This document shows positions 53,833 through 64,000 of a stretch of 64,000 nucleotides of DNA, in pieces. The stretch lies in NCBI RefSeq assembly GCF_000954115.1, contig NZ_CP010797.1:1364001-1428000 (forward strand), written 5' to 3'. Both the position numbers and the translations under genes were made by a program. The notes under the pieces are model-generated. The model was given only the letters and a program-made list of their open reading frames with translations. It did not search any database and had not been told where the DNA came from. How positions within the stretch are numbered: the stretch's first letter is position 1; every line of letters begins with the position of its first letter. This DNA is from Rhodococcus sp. B7740 (GTDB lineage Bacteria; Actinomycetota; Actinomycetes; Mycobacteriales; Mycobacteriaceae).

Positions 53833-55700
53833 AGAGCCACCACCATCAGTACCACGAGAACGGCTCCCGCGAACATCGCCAACGCATACGACCGCACGTA
53901 TCCCGTCTGCAGCCGCCGGGACCGCGTCGATGCACCACCGATCGAGCTACCCACCCCGTCCACGACGGCGTCGATACCGTTGTCGGCGTGCACCAGTGCG
54001 CGCGTGAGGGTCTGTCCCGGACGCATGAATGCCGCCTCGTTGAGTGCGTCTCCGTAGAGATCGGCACGTGCGGCTCGGGTCACGGCCGACACGTCCTCGG
54101 GTGGCGTCGACGGAACCTCACCGACGATGTACTTGCGGTAGGCGACGGTCGCGCCGACCACAACGACCACCAGGACGGCGACGGTGACGACCCAAGCCGG
54201 AATCGCGTGCTCCTCGTGAGCCGATCCCACCACGGGCTCGAGCCATGTCTCGAGGCGACCGCCCACCGCGAGAAAGGCACCCGACGCCACCGAGCCGACG
54301 GCCAACACGATCATCGGAGCGGTCATCGTCGCCGACGCCTCGTGCGGATGTGCCTGCGCGGACCAGCGTTTCGGACCGAAGAACGTCAACAGCATCACCC
54401 GAGTCATGTAGAAGGCCGTCAGGCCTGCACCGAGCAACGTCACGCAGCCGAGAATCGGGCCTGCCACTCCCCCGGCGGCGAATGCGACCTCGATGATCGG
54501 ATCCTTGGCGAAGAAGCCGGAGAACGGCGGCAGTCCGATAATGGCGAGATACCCCAAGCCGAACGTGACGAACGTGATCGGCATCGCGACGCGGAGTCCG
54601 CCGAACCGTCGCATGTCGGTCTCGTCGTTCATCGCATGCATCACCGATCCCGCGCCCAGGAACAAGCCCGCTTTGAAGAAGCCGTGCGAGATCAACAGCA
54701 CGATGGCGTAGGTGTACCCGGAGGGGCCGAGCCCGGCCGCGAGCACCATGTACCCGATCTGACTCATCGTCGACGCCGCGAGCGCTTTCTTGATGTCGTC
54801 CTTCGCACATCCGATGACGGCACCGAACAGCAAGGTAACCGCCCCGACGGTGACGGTGGCCGCGCGGGCGGCAGGAGATGCCTCGAACACCGGTCCCGAG
54901 CGCACGATGAGATACACCCCGGCCGTGACCATCGTGGCCGCGTGAATCAGTGCCGACACCGGTGTCGGACCCTCCATGGCATCACCGAGCCAGGACTGCA
55001 ACGGCACCTGCGCCGACTTTCCACATGCCGCCAACAGCAGCATCAGCGCCATGGCGGTGGCCACGGATTCGCTCGCCTCGCCGATTCCGGCGAACACGTC
55101 GTCGTACTGCACGGAGCCGAAGTTGACGAACATGATCATCAGCGCAACCGCCAGGCCGATGTCGCCGACTCTGTTGACCACGAACGCTTTTCGGGCAGCC
55201 GACGCGGCGGACGGCTTGTGCTGCCAGAAGCCGATGAGCAGATACGACGCCAGACCGACACCCTCCCACCCCAGATACAGGCCGAGGAAGTTGTCGGCCA
55301 GAACCAGCAGCAGCATGGCTGCCAGAAACAGGTTGAGGTACGCGAAGAAGCGACGCCGCTCGGCGTCGTGACTCATGTAGCCGATGGAGTACACGTGAAT
55401 GAGCGAACCGACCCCGGTGATCAGCAGGACGAAGCAGATCGACAATTGATCTGCGCGCAAGCCGAACTCGACTTGTAATTCGTCGACCGGAACCCACCGG
55501 AACAGGGTCTGGGTGAGGGCGCGGCCCGACTCGGCGCGGCCGAGCATCGAGCCGAACACCACCGCGGCCACGACGAACGAGGACGCTGCCGCCGCCGTCG
55601 CGACGAGGTGCCCCCAGCGGTCGGTGCGCCTGCCACCGAGCAGCAGGAACGCTGCACCGAACGCAGGCAGAGCCGGAAGAAGCCACAGCATCGACATCAT
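53829..55700 (-). CDS. nuoL: NADH-quinone oxidoreductase subunit L
   Basis: The distal pump subunit, 623 residues, with the antiporter core and the long lateral helix at the C-terminal side. Signatures are [20 protein letters not shown] and [20 protein letters not shown]. The gene lies 13 bases after nuoK and overlaps nuoM by four. Confidence 0.96.
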   Translation of the reverse strand: MMSMLWLLPALPAFGAAFLLLGGRRTDRWGHLVATAAAASSFVVAAVVFGSMLGRAESGRALTQTLFRWVPVDELQVEFGLRADQLSICFVLLITGVGSLIHVYSIGYMSHDAERRRFFAYLNLFLAAMLLLVLADNFLGLYLGWEGVGLASYLLIGFWQHKPSAASAARKAFVVNRVGDIGLAVALMIMFVNFGSVQYDDVFAGIGEASESVATAMALMLLLAACGKSAQVPLQSWLGDAMEGPTPVSALIHAATMVTAGVYLIVRSGPVFEASPAARAATVTVGAVTLLFGAVIGCAKDDIKKALAASTMSQIGYMVLAAGLGPSGYTYAIVLLISHGFFKAGLFLGAGSVMHAMNDETDMRRFGGLRVAMPITFVTFGLGYLAIIGLPPFSGFFAKDPIIEVAFAAGGVAGPILGCVTLLGAGLTAFYMTRVMLLTFFGPKRWSAQAHPHEASATMTAPMIVLAVGSVASGAFLAVGGRLETWLEPVVGSAHEEHAIPAWVVTVAVLVVVVVGATVAYRKYIVGEVPSTPPEDVSAVTRAARADLYGDALNEAAFMRPGQTLTRALVHADNGIDAVVDGVGSSIGGASTRSRRLQTGYVRSYALAMFAGAVLVVLMVVAL

Positions 55701-55713
55701 TTCTGCGCCCCCG

Positions 55714-56013
55714 TCAATTCTTCATCAGGGAGTTCTCGTCCATCGAAATCGACCGACGGGATCGGAAGATGGCCATGATGATGGCCAGGCCCACCACCAC
55801 CTCGGCGGCGGCGACCACCATGGTGAAGAACGCGAACAACTGGCCGTCGAGGTTGCCGTGCATGCGGGAGAAGGTGACGAACGCGAGATTGACTGCGTTG
55901 AGCATCAATTCGATGCACATGAACACGATGATCGCGTTACGCCTGACGATGACGCCCGCCGCGCCTATCGCGAACAACAGAACGGACAGGTAGAGATAGT
56001 TCTCCGGATTCAT
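55714..56013 (-). CDS. nuoK: NADH-quinone oxidoreductase subunit K
   Basis: A 99-residue subunit with three transmembrane helices. The conserved glutamates in membrane are in [14 protein letters not shown] and [17 protein letters not shown]. Overlaps nuoJ by four bases. Confidence 0.96.
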   Translation of the reverse strand: MNPENYLYLSVLLFAIGAAGVIVRRNAIIVFMCIELMLNAVNLAFVTFSRMHGNLDGQLFAFFTMVVAAAEVVVGLAIIMAIFRSRRSISMDENSLMKN

Positions 56014-56771
56014 CGTTCGTCACTCTCGATCCGAGGATCGGCGAACATGGCGTTGACGGAGGATTCGGATTCGGTTCCGTCGGGCAACAAGGCGCGGCGA
56101 TCGACCCCGTTGTGCCTGGCATACACTCCCGGGCTCGGCAGCGGTGTCACCCTCGAGCCGTCGCGGAAGCGATCCTGCGCCATCTCTCGCTGACCCTTGA
56201 CCGGCCCCAGAACTTCTCGGTGCGCCAGAATCATCGCTCCGATCGTGGCAGTGATCAGCAGTGCTCCGGTCAACTCGAACGCCCACACGTATTCGACGAA
56301 GATCAGCTCTGCCAGGCCCTCGACGTTTCCGGTCGAGTTGGCGGCGTCGAGACCGGCGAAGTCGAGCCGACCCGCACGGGCCGCGTCGCGCAGCAGTACC
56401 CCGATGATCAACAGTCCGAAGCCGATTCCGATGACGACGGCAGCGATGCGGTGGCCACGCAGAGTTTCGGTCAGCGACTCCGAGGTGTCGACCCCGACGA
56501 GCATCAGAACGAACAGGAACAGCATCATGACCGCGCCGGTGTAGACGACGATCTGCACGACACCGAGGAACAGCGCTCCCTGCGCCATGTAGAAGGTCGC
56601 CAGTACCACCATCGTGGCAGCGAGGAACAACGCAGAGTAGACGGCCTTGGTGCTCATCACCACCCCGAGTGCGCCGATGACGGCGACGACACCGAGGGTC
56701 CAGAACTGCACGGCCTCACCGGTGGACGTGGCATCGAGGGCGAGCTGCACCGCAGCTTCCGGTGCACTCAT
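56010..56771 (-). CDS. nuoJ: NADH-quinone oxidoreductase subunit J
   Basis: Membrane subunit of 253 residues with five helices, including [20 protein letters not shown], the flexible TM3 region. The C-terminus carries an extra soluble tail of about 80 residues, as in other Mycobacteriales. Overlaps nuoI and nuoK by four bases each. Confidence 0.95.
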   Translation of the reverse strand: MSAPEAAVQLALDATSTGEAVQFWTLGVVAVIGALGVVMSTKAVYSALFLAATMVVLATFYMAQGALFLGVVQIVVYTGAVMMLFLFVLMLVGVDTSESLTETLRGHRIAAVVIGIGFGLLIIGVLLRDAARAGRLDFAGLDAANSTGNVEGLAELIFVEYVWAFELTGALLITATIGAMILAHREVLGPVKGQREMAQDRFRDGSRVTPLPSPGVYARHNGVDRRALLPDGTESESSVNAMFADPRIESDER

Positions 56772-57325
56772 CGCACCGAACCACCATCGGGTTCGGCTGC
56801 GGGCTCGGCTCCGGACTCGTGGCCGGTGACGGCTCCCCGGTAGTAGTCCTCGGACGTAAGGCCCGGCGCCATCGCGTGCGGCGGTGCGGTCATCTGCGGT
56901 TGCAGCGGGGCCAGCAGCGCGTCCTTCTCGTAGATCAGATCGGCTCTGTTGTCACCGGCGAGTTCGTACTCGTTGGTCATCGTCAGAGCCCGTGTGGGAC
57001 ATGCCTCGACACACAGTCCGCACCCGATGCATCGCAGGTAGTTGATCTGATAGACCCCGCCGTAGCGCTCGCCCGGAGAGTACCTTTCGGTCTCGGTGTT
57101 GTCGGCTCCTTCGACGTAGATGGCGTCGGCCGGGCAGGCCCACGCGCAGAGCTCGCAGCCGATGCATTTCTCGAGACCGTCGGCGTACCGATTGAGCTGA
57201 TGCCGCCCGTGGTAGCGAATCTCGGTGGGCTTCTTCTCCTCCGGATACAGCTCCGTCTCGGGCTTCTTGAACATCGTGGCGAAGGTGACCCCGAAACCTG
57301 CTATGGGACCGAGAAATTCAGGCAT
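56768..57325 (-). CDS. nuoI: NADH-quinone oxidoreductase subunit I
   Basis: The 8Fe ferredoxin-like subunit that carries clusters N6a and N6b. Both motifs are complete: [12 protein letters not shown] and [12 protein letters not shown]. The ATG at 57325 gives 185 residues and overlaps nuoH by eight bases (ATGCCTGA); the open frame extends to 57487 but lies within nuoH. A 40-residue Ala/Pro-rich tail follows the ferredoxin core. Confidence 0.95.
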   Translation of the reverse strand: MPEFLGPIAGFGVTFATMFKKPETELYPEEKKPTEIRYHGRHQLNRYADGLEKCIGCELCAWACPADAIYVEGADNTETERYSPGERYGGVYQINYLRCIGCGLCVEACPTRALTMTNEYELAGDNRADLIYEKDALLAPLQPQMTAPPHAMAPGLTSEDYYRGAVTGHESGAEPAAEPDGGSVR

Positions 57326-58628
57326 CGGCGTTCTCCTTCGGTGACCTGGCGGCGGATGAGCGCACACCGGCGTGCCGGCTCGGGAAATTCGAGCCCTGCT
57401 CGGGAATGGGAGGTATCGGGAATCCGCCTGCCAACGCATCGAACTCGACGACAGATGCAGGAGGCGGCACGTTCCGTTCCCGTGCATGCCTGCGCACCAT
57501 CAGCAGCAGCGCACCCAGCACGGCCACCGCGAAGATCATCGACACTCCGAACGTGACCAGTGGTACGTCGTAGCGCTCGGCCCCGAGGACCCGAACCGTC
57601 GCGATCACCATCACCCAGACGAGGGCAACCGGAATGAGGATCTTCCAGCCGAAGTTCATGAACTGGTCGTAGCGCAGCCTCGGCAGCGTCGAACGCAGCC
57701 AGATGAACACGAACAGGAACACCCAGACCTTGAGGGTGAACCACAGCACGGGCCACCACCCCGAGTTGGCACCGCTCCACAGACTCAGCGGAATCGGAGC
57801 CCGCCAGCCGCCGAGGAACAGCGTGGTCGCCAGTGCCGACACGGTGACCATGTTGATGTACTCGGCGAGCATGAACATGGCGAAACGAAGAGACGAGTAC
57901 TCGGTGTGAAACCCGCCCACCAACTCACCCTCGGCCTCGGGCAGATCGAACGGAGCGCGGTTGGTTTCGCCGACCATCGCCGTCACGTACACCAGGAACG
58001 ACGGCAGCAGCAGAAACACGTACCAGGTGTTCTGTTGCGCAGCAACGATTCCGGACGTCGACATGGTGCCCGCGTACAGGAAGACCGCCGCGAACGACAG
58101 GCCCATCGCGACCTCGTAGGAAATCACCTGCGCAGTCGAACGGAGCGCACCGAGCAGCGGGTACGTCGAGCCCGACGCCCACCCTGCCAACACGATCCCG
58201 TACACACCCACCGACGTGACCGCGAGGATGTACAGAACCCCGACCGGCAGGTCGGTCATCTGCAGTGGCGTCGTGGTACCGAACACCGACACCTCGGGGC
58301 CGAACGGAATCACCGCGAAGGCCACGAACGCAGGCACAACCGAAATGATCGGAGCCAGAACGTAAATCGGCTTGTCGACGCCGGTCGGAGTGATCCCCTC
58401 CTTCAGCGCCAGCTTGATCCCGTCCATCAACGACTGCAACAGGCCCCACGGCCCCACCCGGTTGGGACCGACCCGCATCTGCATCCACGCCATGATCTTG
58501 CGTTCGGCGTAGATCGCCACCAGCGGCGTGAGCACCAGGAACACGAAGACCGCCAGGGCCTTCCCGACAACCAACCACCACGGATCGTTGCCGAACATCG
58601 ACAGATCGGTCGGCGCGGCCACGATCAC
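57318..58628 (-). CDS. nuoH: NADH-quinone oxidoreductase subunit H
   Basis: Membrane subunit at the quinone site, 436 residues with eight or nine helices. [20 protein letters not shown] and [20 protein letters not shown] are the family signatures with conserved acidic residues facing the quinone channel. The GTG at 58628 overlaps the nuoG stop as GTGA. A C-terminal soluble extension of about 40 residues is present. Confidence 0.95.
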   Translation of the reverse strand: MIVAAPTDLSMFGNDPWWLVVGKALAVFVFLVLTPLVAIYAERKIMAWMQMRVGPNRVGPWGLLQSLMDGIKLALKEGITPTGVDKPIYVLAPIISVVPAFVAFAVIPFGPEVSVFGTTTPLQMTDLPVGVLYILAVTSVGVYGIVLAGWASGSTYPLLGALRSTAQVISYEVAMGLSFAAVFLYAGTMSTSGIVAAQQNTWYVFLLLPSFLVYVTAMVGETNRAPFDLPEAEGELVGGFHTEYSSLRFAMFMLAEYINMVTVSALATTLFLGGWRAPIPLSLWSGANSGWWPVLWFTLKVWVFLFVFIWLRSTLPRLRYDQFMNFGWKILIPVALVWVMVIATVRVLGAERYDVPLVTFGVSMIFAVAVLGALLLMVRRHARERNVPPPASVVEFDALAGGFPIPPIPEQGSNFPSRHAGVRSSAARSPKENADA

Positions 58629-61066
58629 GACTGCTCACCCTCGGGTCGTTCCACAGAACCCCGACCGATGCGAACCACCGCGCCCGATTGCGCGCCGAGC
58701 GACCGGTACACCGCCGAACCGGACGAGTTCAGCGGCAGCCAGACCACGGTGTCGGGCAGGTCGGTGATCGTCAGCGGCAACGTGATCGAGCCCCGGTCCG
58801 TCGCGACGCTCACCGGGTCACCGGTCTCCGCTCCGATGGCCGACGCCGTCGCCGCCGACAACCGAACAGTGGGCGGGCGACCGGTCGCGGCGAGATTGTC
58901 CTCACCGTCCTGCATCCGTCCCGCATCGAGGAGCATCCGCCACGTGGCCAGAATCGCCTCCCCGGGCCCGAGGGTCGGAACGTGCGCGCGGGACGCGATC
59001 CGGGCCACCGGGATGCGCGGGCCGTTCCACACACCGAGGCGAGTCAACTGAGCGCGTGCCGCCGCCGCGTCGGGCACGGCCAGTTCGACGCCCATCTGTG
59101 CGGCGATCGCATCGAGGACGCGTTGGTCCGGCATCAGTGCACCGGCACCGAGCGCAGTGTCGAACGCGCGCGGTCGTCCTTCCCAGTCGACGAAGGTTCC
59201 CGGCTTGTCGACCACCGGCGCCACCGGGAACACCACGTCGGCCCGCTCGGTGACCGCACTGCGGCGTAGCTCCAGGCTCACCACGAACGCCGATCGGTCC
59301 AGTGCATCGAGTGCACCCGCAGGGTCCGGTAGATCGTCGAGATCGATTCCGGCAGTGACCAGGACACGACTCGGTCCGGCGTCGGCCAGGATCGCCGCGG
59401 TGTCGCGGCCCACCTCCGCCGGCAACCCGGACACACCCCACACCGCGGCAACCTCGGCGCGCGCAGCCGCATCGGCCACAGGACGACCGCCGGGCAGGAC
59501 GTTCGGCAGCGCCCCGGCGTCGAGGGCACCGCGTTCTCCAGCACGTCGCGGAATCCAGGCCAGGCGCGCCCCGGTGTCGTCCGCCAGTTTCGAAGCCGCC
59601 GACAGACCGCCGGGCACGCAGCCGAGCCGCTCGCCTACGAGCACGATCGCACCGGGCTCGCGAAGGAGGTGCGCAATGGATTCGGTCCCACGATCGCCGA
59701 CGTGCAACGCATCGAGCCACGCCGGCTCGTCACCGGGAATCGACTGCAGCAGAACGCCGTCGAGCTTTCGTAGACCTCGGGTGGAGAACGGCGCGATCGA
59801 CGCCACCACCACTGCGCTCGTGCGGTGCGCCTTGCGAAGCCTCAGGAACACCAGCGGCGATTCTTCCTCGGGCTCGAAGCCGACCAGCAACACCACCGGG
59901 GCCTGCTCGAGGTCGGTGTAGGTGACCCCCAACCCGGTCGCTGCAATTCGGCCGGCCAGGAAGTCGGCTTCTTCGGTGCTGTGGCTGCGATTGCGGAAGT
60001 CGACGTCGTTGGTGTGCAGCACTGTTCGAGCAAACTTGGCGTACGCGTAGGCGTCTTCGAGGGTCGACCTTCCGCCGATCAACACCGCCGCCCGGCCGAC
60101 CGATGCGGCCAGCCCCGACGCCGCGGCGGCCAGCGCAGCCGACCACGACGTCTCGATCAACTCCCCTGATCCGTCCCGGATCATCGGCGCGGTGATGCGA
60201 TCGGGTTCGGTGGCGTACTTGAACGCCCACCGTCCTTTGTCACAGTTCCATTCCTCGTTGACCTGCGGGTCGTCACCTGCCAGCCGGCGAAGGACCTTGC
60301 CGCGCCGATGGTCGGTTCGTTGAGCACAGCCGCCTGCGCAGTGCTCGCACACGCTCGGTGACGAGGTGAGATCGTAGGGACGCGCCCGGAACCGATATTC
60401 GGTGTTGGTCAGCGCACCCACCGGACAGATCTGGACGGTGTTGCCCGAGAAGTAGGAGTCGAACGGCTCGTTACCGAAGATCCCGACCTGTTGAATCGCA
60501 CCGCGCTCGAGCAGGTCGATGGACGGGTCGCCGGCCACTTGTGCCGCGAACCGAGTGCAGCGCGCGCACAGGACGCACCGTTCCCGGTCCAGCAGGACCT
60601 CCGCCGACAGCGGAATCGGTTTGGGGTACGTGCGTTTGGTCTCGACGAATCTGGACTCTGCTCGACCCGCCGCCATCGCCTGGTTCTGCAGCGGGCACTC
60701 GCCGCCCTTGTCGCACACCGGGCAGTCCAGCGGATGATTGATCAGCAGCAGTTCCATGACGCCTCGCTGCGCCTTCTCCGCCGACTCCGATGTCACCTGA
60801 GTGCGCACGACCATGCCCTCGGCCACCGTGGTCGTGCAGGACGCCAACGGCTTGCGCTGCCCCTCGACGTCGACCAGACATTGACGGCACGCCCCCACCG
60901 GATCGAGCAGCGGGTGATCGCAGAAGCGCGGGATCTGCACACCCATCAGCTCGGCGGCGCGAATCACCAACGTGCCCTTGGGAACGCTGATCTCGTGGTC
61001 GTCGATGGTCAGTGTCACCATCTCCACGTGGGTCACCGCGGAACGACCATGTGCAGCTGCGGTCAT
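58625..61066 (-). CDS. nuoG: NADH-quinone oxidoreductase subunit G
   Basis: The large iron-sulfur subunit, 813 residues. The N-terminal 2Fe-2S site includes [18 protein letters not shown]; next [14 protein letters not shown], the 4Fe-4S CVLCARC and CPVGALT ligands, and CEHCAGGC, the extra N7 cluster ligands. A molybdopterin-oxidoreductase-like, inactive domain follows. The ATG at 61066 overlaps the nuoF stop (ATGA); the open frame is 17 codons longer. Confidence 0.95.
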   Translation of the reverse strand: MTAAAHGRSAVTHVEMVTLTIDDHEISVPKGTLVIRAAELMGVQIPRFCDHPLLDPVGACRQCLVDVEGQRKPLASCTTTVAEGMVVRTQVTSESAEKAQRGVMELLLINHPLDCPVCDKGGECPLQNQAMAAGRAESRFVETKRTYPKPIPLSAEVLLDRERCVLCARCTRFAAQVAGDPSIDLLERGAIQQVGIFGNEPFDSYFSGNTVQICPVGALTNTEYRFRARPYDLTSSPSVCEHCAGGCAQRTDHRRGKVLRRLAGDDPQVNEEWNCDKGRWAFKYATEPDRITAPMIRDGSGELIETSWSAALAAAASGLAASVGRAAVLIGGRSTLEDAYAYAKFARTVLHTNDVDFRNRSHSTEEADFLAGRIAATGLGVTYTDLEQAPVVLLVGFEPEEESPLVFLRLRKAHRTSAVVVASIAPFSTRGLRKLDGVLLQSIPGDEPAWLDALHVGDRGTESIAHLLREPGAIVLVGERLGCVPGGLSAASKLADDTGARLAWIPRRAGERGALDAGALPNVLPGGRPVADAAARAEVAAVWGVSGLPAEVGRDTAAILADAGPSRVLVTAGIDLDDLPDPAGALDALDRSAFVVSLELRRSAVTERADVVFPVAPVVDKPGTFVDWEGRPRAFDTALGAGALMPDQRVLDAIAAQMGVELAVPDAAAARAQLTRLGVWNGPRIPVARIASRAHVPTLGPGEAILATWRMLLDAGRMQDGEDNLAATGRPPTVRLSAATASAIGAETGDPVSVATDRGSITLPLTITDLPDTVVWLPLNSSGSAVYRSLGAQSGAVVRIGRGSVERPEGEQS

Positions 61067-62364
61067 GACGTCAGCTCCTCTGCCATCAGAGTCGATCGGT
61101 GTGGATCGAAGGGACATCCCTGTTCGGTGACATGTCGGATGTATTCCTCGCGGAAGTACTTCAGCGAGGACACGATGGGGCTCGCAGCTCCGTCTCCCAA
61201 TGCGCAGAACGACTTTCCGGCGATGCCGTCAGCGATGTCGAGCAGTGTCGTCAGGTCCGCTTCGGTGCCGGTTCCACTGTCGAGGCGGCGCAGTATCTGC
61301 ACCAGCCAATAGGTTCCTTCTCTGCACGGCGTGCATTTGCCGCAGGATTCGTGTGCGTAGAACTCCGTCCAGCGCAGTACCGCTCGCACCACGCACGTCG
61401 TGTCGTCGAAGATCTGCAATGCCTTGGTACCCAACATCGATCCGGCGGCGCCGACGCCTTCGTAGTCGAGTGGCACGTCGAGGTGGTCGCCGGTGAACAT
61501 CGGTGTCGACGAACCTCCCGGTGTCCAGAATTTCAACTCGTGACCGGGCCGGATGCCGCCCGCATAGTCCAGCAGTTCCCGCAGGGTGATACCCAGCGGA
61601 GCCTCGTACTGGCCGGGACGACACACGTGACCGGAGATCGAGTAGAGGGTGAATCCGGGTGACTTCTCGCTGCCCATCGACCGGAACCACTCGATTCCGT
61701 TGCGCAGGATCACCGGAACGCTGGCTATCGATTCGACATTGTTGACCACCGTCGGGCGTGCGTACAGGCCTGCGACCGCGGGAAACGGTGGACGCAGCCG
61801 GGGTTGTCCGCGCCGACCCTCCAACGAGTCGAGCAGAGCCGTCTCCTCGCCGCAGATGTACGCGCCTGCACCGGCATGGATCACCAGCTCGAGATCGAAT
61901 CCCGTTCCGAGAACGCCCTTGCCCAGATAGCCGGCCGCGTATGCCTCGGCGACCGCGGCATGCAGTCTGCGCAACACCGGTACCACTTCGCCGCGGACGT
62001 ACACGAATGCATGCGATGCCCGAATGGCGTACGCCGCGATGATGATTCCTTCGATCAGCGTGTGCGGGCTCGCCATCAGCAGCGGCATGTCCTTGCAGGT
62101 GCCCGGCTCCGATTCGTCGGCGTTGACCACCAGGTAGTGAGCTTTCCCGTCACCCTGTGGAATGAAGCTCCACTTCGTTCCGGTTGGGAATCCCGCACCG
62201 CCACGGCCGCGCAGACCGGAATCCTTCACCAAGGCGATGAGATCGTCGGGGTCCATGGACAGGGCTTTCTCCAGCCCTCGATATCCGTCGTGACTGCGGT
62301 AGGTGTCGAGGGTCCACGAGTTCTTCTCGTCCCAGAATTCGCTCAGCACCGGCGTCAGGGCCAT
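61063..62364 (-). CDS. nuoF: NADH-quinone oxidoreductase subunit F
   Basis: The NADH- and FMN-binding subunit with cluster N3, 433 residues from the ATG at 62364 (GGGAAGTG just upstream). NADH site: [16 protein letters not shown] site: [20 protein letters not shown]3 ligands: [12 protein letters not shown] plus a later Cys in SFCALGDGA. It follows nuoE by one base and overlaps nuoG by four. Confidence 0.96.
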   Translation of the reverse strand: MALTPVLSEFWDEKNSWTLDTYRSHDGYRGLEKALSMDPDDLIALVKDSGLRGRGGAGFPTGTKWSFIPQGDGKAHYLVVNADESEPGTCKDMPLLMASPHTLIEGIIIAAYAIRASHAFVYVRGEVVPVLRRLHAAVAEAYAAGYLGKGVLGTGFDLELVIHAGAGAYICGEETALLDSLEGRRGQPRLRPPFPAVAGLYARPTVVNNVESIASVPVILRNGIEWFRSMGSEKSPGFTLYSISGHVCRPGQYEAPLGITLRELLDYAGGIRPGHELKFWTPGGSSTPMFTGDHLDVPLDYEGVGAAGSMLGTKALQIFDDTTCVVRAVLRWTEFYAHESCGKCTPCREGTYWLVQILRRLDSGTGTEADLTTLLDIADGIAGKSFCALGDGAASPIVSSLKYFREEYIRHVTEQGCPFDPHRSTLMAEELTS

Positions 62365-62365
62365 G

Positions 62366-63259
62366 TCACTTCCCCTTCGTCGACGGATCGGTTTCGGTGG
62401 TGTTCGGCTGCGGTGGAACGGTCGCCGACGGAGCCGGAGCGGGCTTCTCGCGCACCGTCTCCGCCACGGCTTCGGCACCGAGATCGGGATGATCGTCCGG
62501 GGGGCCGGCGACCGCCCGGGGAGCCGACATCGAGTGCTCTCGGGCGTACCGGAGGCCGGCGAGGGTGGCTTCGCCTGCGCTGCCGGAGGATTCGAGTGCC
62601 CCGGGCCGGTCGTCGGCGAACCCGGCGAGAATTCGCTCGGTCTCGCGGAACGTGCACAGCGGCGCGCCGCGAGTCGGGGTCACCTGCTCACCGGAGCGAA
62701 GCGCGTCGACCAGTTCCCGCGCCGACGCCGGAGTTCTGTTGTCGAAGAATTCCCAGTTGACCATCATCACCGGCGCGAAGTCGCACGCGGCGTTGCACTC
62801 GATGTGCTCGAGGGTGATGGCACCGTCGACCGTGGTTCCGCCGTGATCGATGTCGAGGTGGTCCCGCAGGGCGTCCATGATGGCGTCGCCGCCCATGACG
62901 GCACACAGGGTGTTGGTGCACACTCCGACGCGATAGTTGCCGGTGGGCTCGCGGCGATACATCGAGTAGAACGTCGCGACCGCGGTCACCTCTGCTCCGG
63001 TGAGATCGAGTACGTCCGAGCAGAATTCGATTCCGGCCGGCGTGAGGTATCCGTCCTCGGATTGCACCAGGTGCAGCAACGGCAGCAACGCGGATCGGGT
63101 CTGAGGATAGCGGGCGAGGACGATGTCGGCGTCGGCGCGCAGGCGGGCCAGGACCTCTGCCGGATAGGATTCGCGTGCGTCGGGGCCGACCAGTTGTACG
63201 GCTTCCTCGGGGCGGGCTCCGAGTTGGACGAGTACCGGCTCCGAGCGTGGCGTGGTCAT
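62366..63259 (-). CDS. nuoE: NADH-quinone oxidoreductase subunit E
   Basis: The thioredoxin-like 2Fe-2S (N1a) subunit. Ligands are in [13 protein letters not shown] and [11 protein letters not shown]. The ATG at 63259 overlaps the nuoD stop as ATGA and gives 297 residues, about 100 more than the minimal family. The extra C-terminal part is Pro/Ala-rich, ends [10 protein letters not shown] and is probably disordered; such tails are common in this order. Confidence 0.94.
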   Translation of the reverse strand: MTTPRSEPVLVQLGARPEEAVQLVGPDARESYPAEVLARLRADADIVLARYPQTRSALLPLLHLVQSEDGYLTPAGIEFCSDVLDLTGAEVTAVATFYSMYRREPTGNYRVGVCTNTLCAVMGGDAIMDALRDHLDIDHGGTTVDGAITLEHIECNAACDFAPVMMVNWEFFDNRTPASARELVDALRSGEQVTPTRGAPLCTFRETERILAGFADDRPGALESSGSAGEATLAGLRYAREHSMSAPRAVAGPPDDHPDLGAEAVAETVREKPAPAPSATVPPQPNTTETDPSTKGK

Positions 63260-64000
63260 CGGTCCACCCCGCCCATCACCGGGTCGATACTGGCCACGGC
63301 AGCGATGACGTCGGAGATCATGCCGCCCTCGCACATCGCGGCAACCGCCTGCAGGTTGGTGAACGACGGGTCTCTGAAATGCACTCGGTACGGCCGAGTG
63401 CCGCCGTCGCTGACGATGTGCACGCCCAGTTCGCCTCGCGGCGATTCCACGGTGGAGAGCACTTGGCCCGCCGGCACTCGCATTCCCTCGGTGACCAGTT
63501 TGAAGTGGTGGATCAACGACTCCATCGAGGTGTCCATGATGGTGCGCACGTGGTCCTGAGAATTGCCGAGACCGTCGGGTCCGGAGACCAGTTCGGCCGG
63601 CCAGGCGATCTTCTTGTCGTCGATGACCACCGGTCCGGGTCGCAGCCGATCGAGAGTCTGCTCGACGATCTTGAGCGATTCCTTCATCTCTTCCACGCGA
63701 ATCAGATAGCGCCCGTAGCAGTCGCATCCGGTGTCGGTGACGACATCGAACTCGTAGTTCTCGTACCCGCAGTAGGGATCGGACCGGCGCAGATCGTAGG
63801 GAAGTCCGGTCGAGCGAAGCACCGGACCAGTGACGCCGAGGGCCATGCACCCCGTCAGGTCCAGGTAGCCGACGTTCTCGGTTCTGGCCTTCCAGATCGG
63901 GTTGTCGTTGAGCATGAGTTCGAGGTCGCGTAGACGGCCAGGAAGAACCCGCAGTAGCTCGCGGACCTTGGCGATCGCATCGGCGGGCAGATCCTGAGAC
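63256..64000 (-). CDS. nuoD: NADH-quinone oxidoreductase subunit D (5' part beyond window)
   Basis: The 49-kDa-type subunit at the quinone site, with 247 C-terminal residues visible, open to the window edge; the missing N-terminus lies beyond 64000. Recognisable segments are [20 protein letters not shown], the [15 protein letters not shown] helix and the C-terminal [15 protein letters not shown]. nuoA-C presumably continue upstream. Confidence 0.95.
   Translation of the reverse strand, partial: SQDLPADAIAKVRELLRVLPGRLRDLELMLNDNPIWKARTENVGYLDLTGCMALGVTGPVLRSTGLPYDLRRSDPYCGYENYEFDVVTDTGCDCYGRYLIRVEEMKESLKIVEQTLDRLRPGPVVIDDKKIAWPAELVSGPDGLGNSQDHVRTIMDTSMESLIHHFKLVTEGMRVPAGQVLSTVESPRGELGVHIVSDGGTRPYRVHFRDPSFTNLQAVAAMCEGGMISDVIAAVASIDPVMGGVDR

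Noticed and set aside
57372..59051. A 559-codon plus-strand open frame rich in Arg, His and Gln
   Set aside because: Antisense to nuoH and the end of nuoG; composition is that of a shadow frame.

Overview
The window is high-GC actinobacterial chromosome and most resembles Rhodococcus or a close relative in the Mycobacteriales. The evidence is the codon bias, the frequent GTG starts, and gene order. From 1 to about 29,100 the order follows the Mycobacterium tuberculosis segment hflX-dapF-miaA-(Rv2728c)-(DUF349)-miaB-recX-recA-(DUF3046)-(glycosyltransferase)-psp operon-pgsA-argA-ftsK-rnj-dapA-thyX. A gluABCD glutamate importer sits between miaB and recX, as it does in Corynebacterium. These comparisons are from memory, so the species is not determined. 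No rRNA, tRNA, CRISPR array, insertion sequence or prophage was seen, and no gap without a gene exceeds about 300 bases.

Region 1 (1-13,522) covers tRNA modification (miaA, miaB), DAP/lysine synthesis (dapF), the ribosome-associated GTPase hflX (cut by the window edge), glutamate uptake (gluABCD) and the recA-recX repair module. recA has a PafBC-type promoter motif plus a LexA-like box.

Region 2 (13,533-21,087) holds a glycosyltransferase, a TetR regulator divergent from a diacylglycerol-kinase-like gene (with what looks like the 3' scar of a deleted FAD-linked oxidase between them), the clgR-pspA-pspM envelope-stress operon behind a SigE-like promoter, pgsA, an ArgA-type acetyltransferase and a YciI-like protein.

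Region 3 (21,174-38,330) holds ftsK, a TauE/SafE exporter, the thyX-dapA-rnj row, a HicB/Arc-like small regulator preceded by an array of TGGCGTCA boxes, zwf, a YcaQ/AlkX-like glycosylase, an OFA-type MFS transporter with a 38-residue partner, dapB with two small downstream genes, an ABC ATPase and a zinc alcohol dehydrogenase.

Region 4 (38,414-47,651) is a tightly packed five-gene cluster on the minus strand: aldehyde dehydrogenase, amino acid/choline-type permease, GMC oxidoreductase, a cNMP/CBS/nucleotidyltransferase protein and a large GH63-like glycosidase. It reads as choline uptake and oxidation to glycine betaine, joined to a sensor-like protein and a sugar hydrolase.

Region 5 (47,702-50,734) has small accessory genes: DinB-like, DUF218/YdcF-like, and a TetR with a divergent DUF4188 gene.

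Region 6 (50,738-64,000) is the distal part of the complex I operon, nuoD (cut by the window edge) through nuoN, all on the minus strand. Most of its genes overlap by 4-8 bases. It supplies NADH:menaquinone oxidoreductase.
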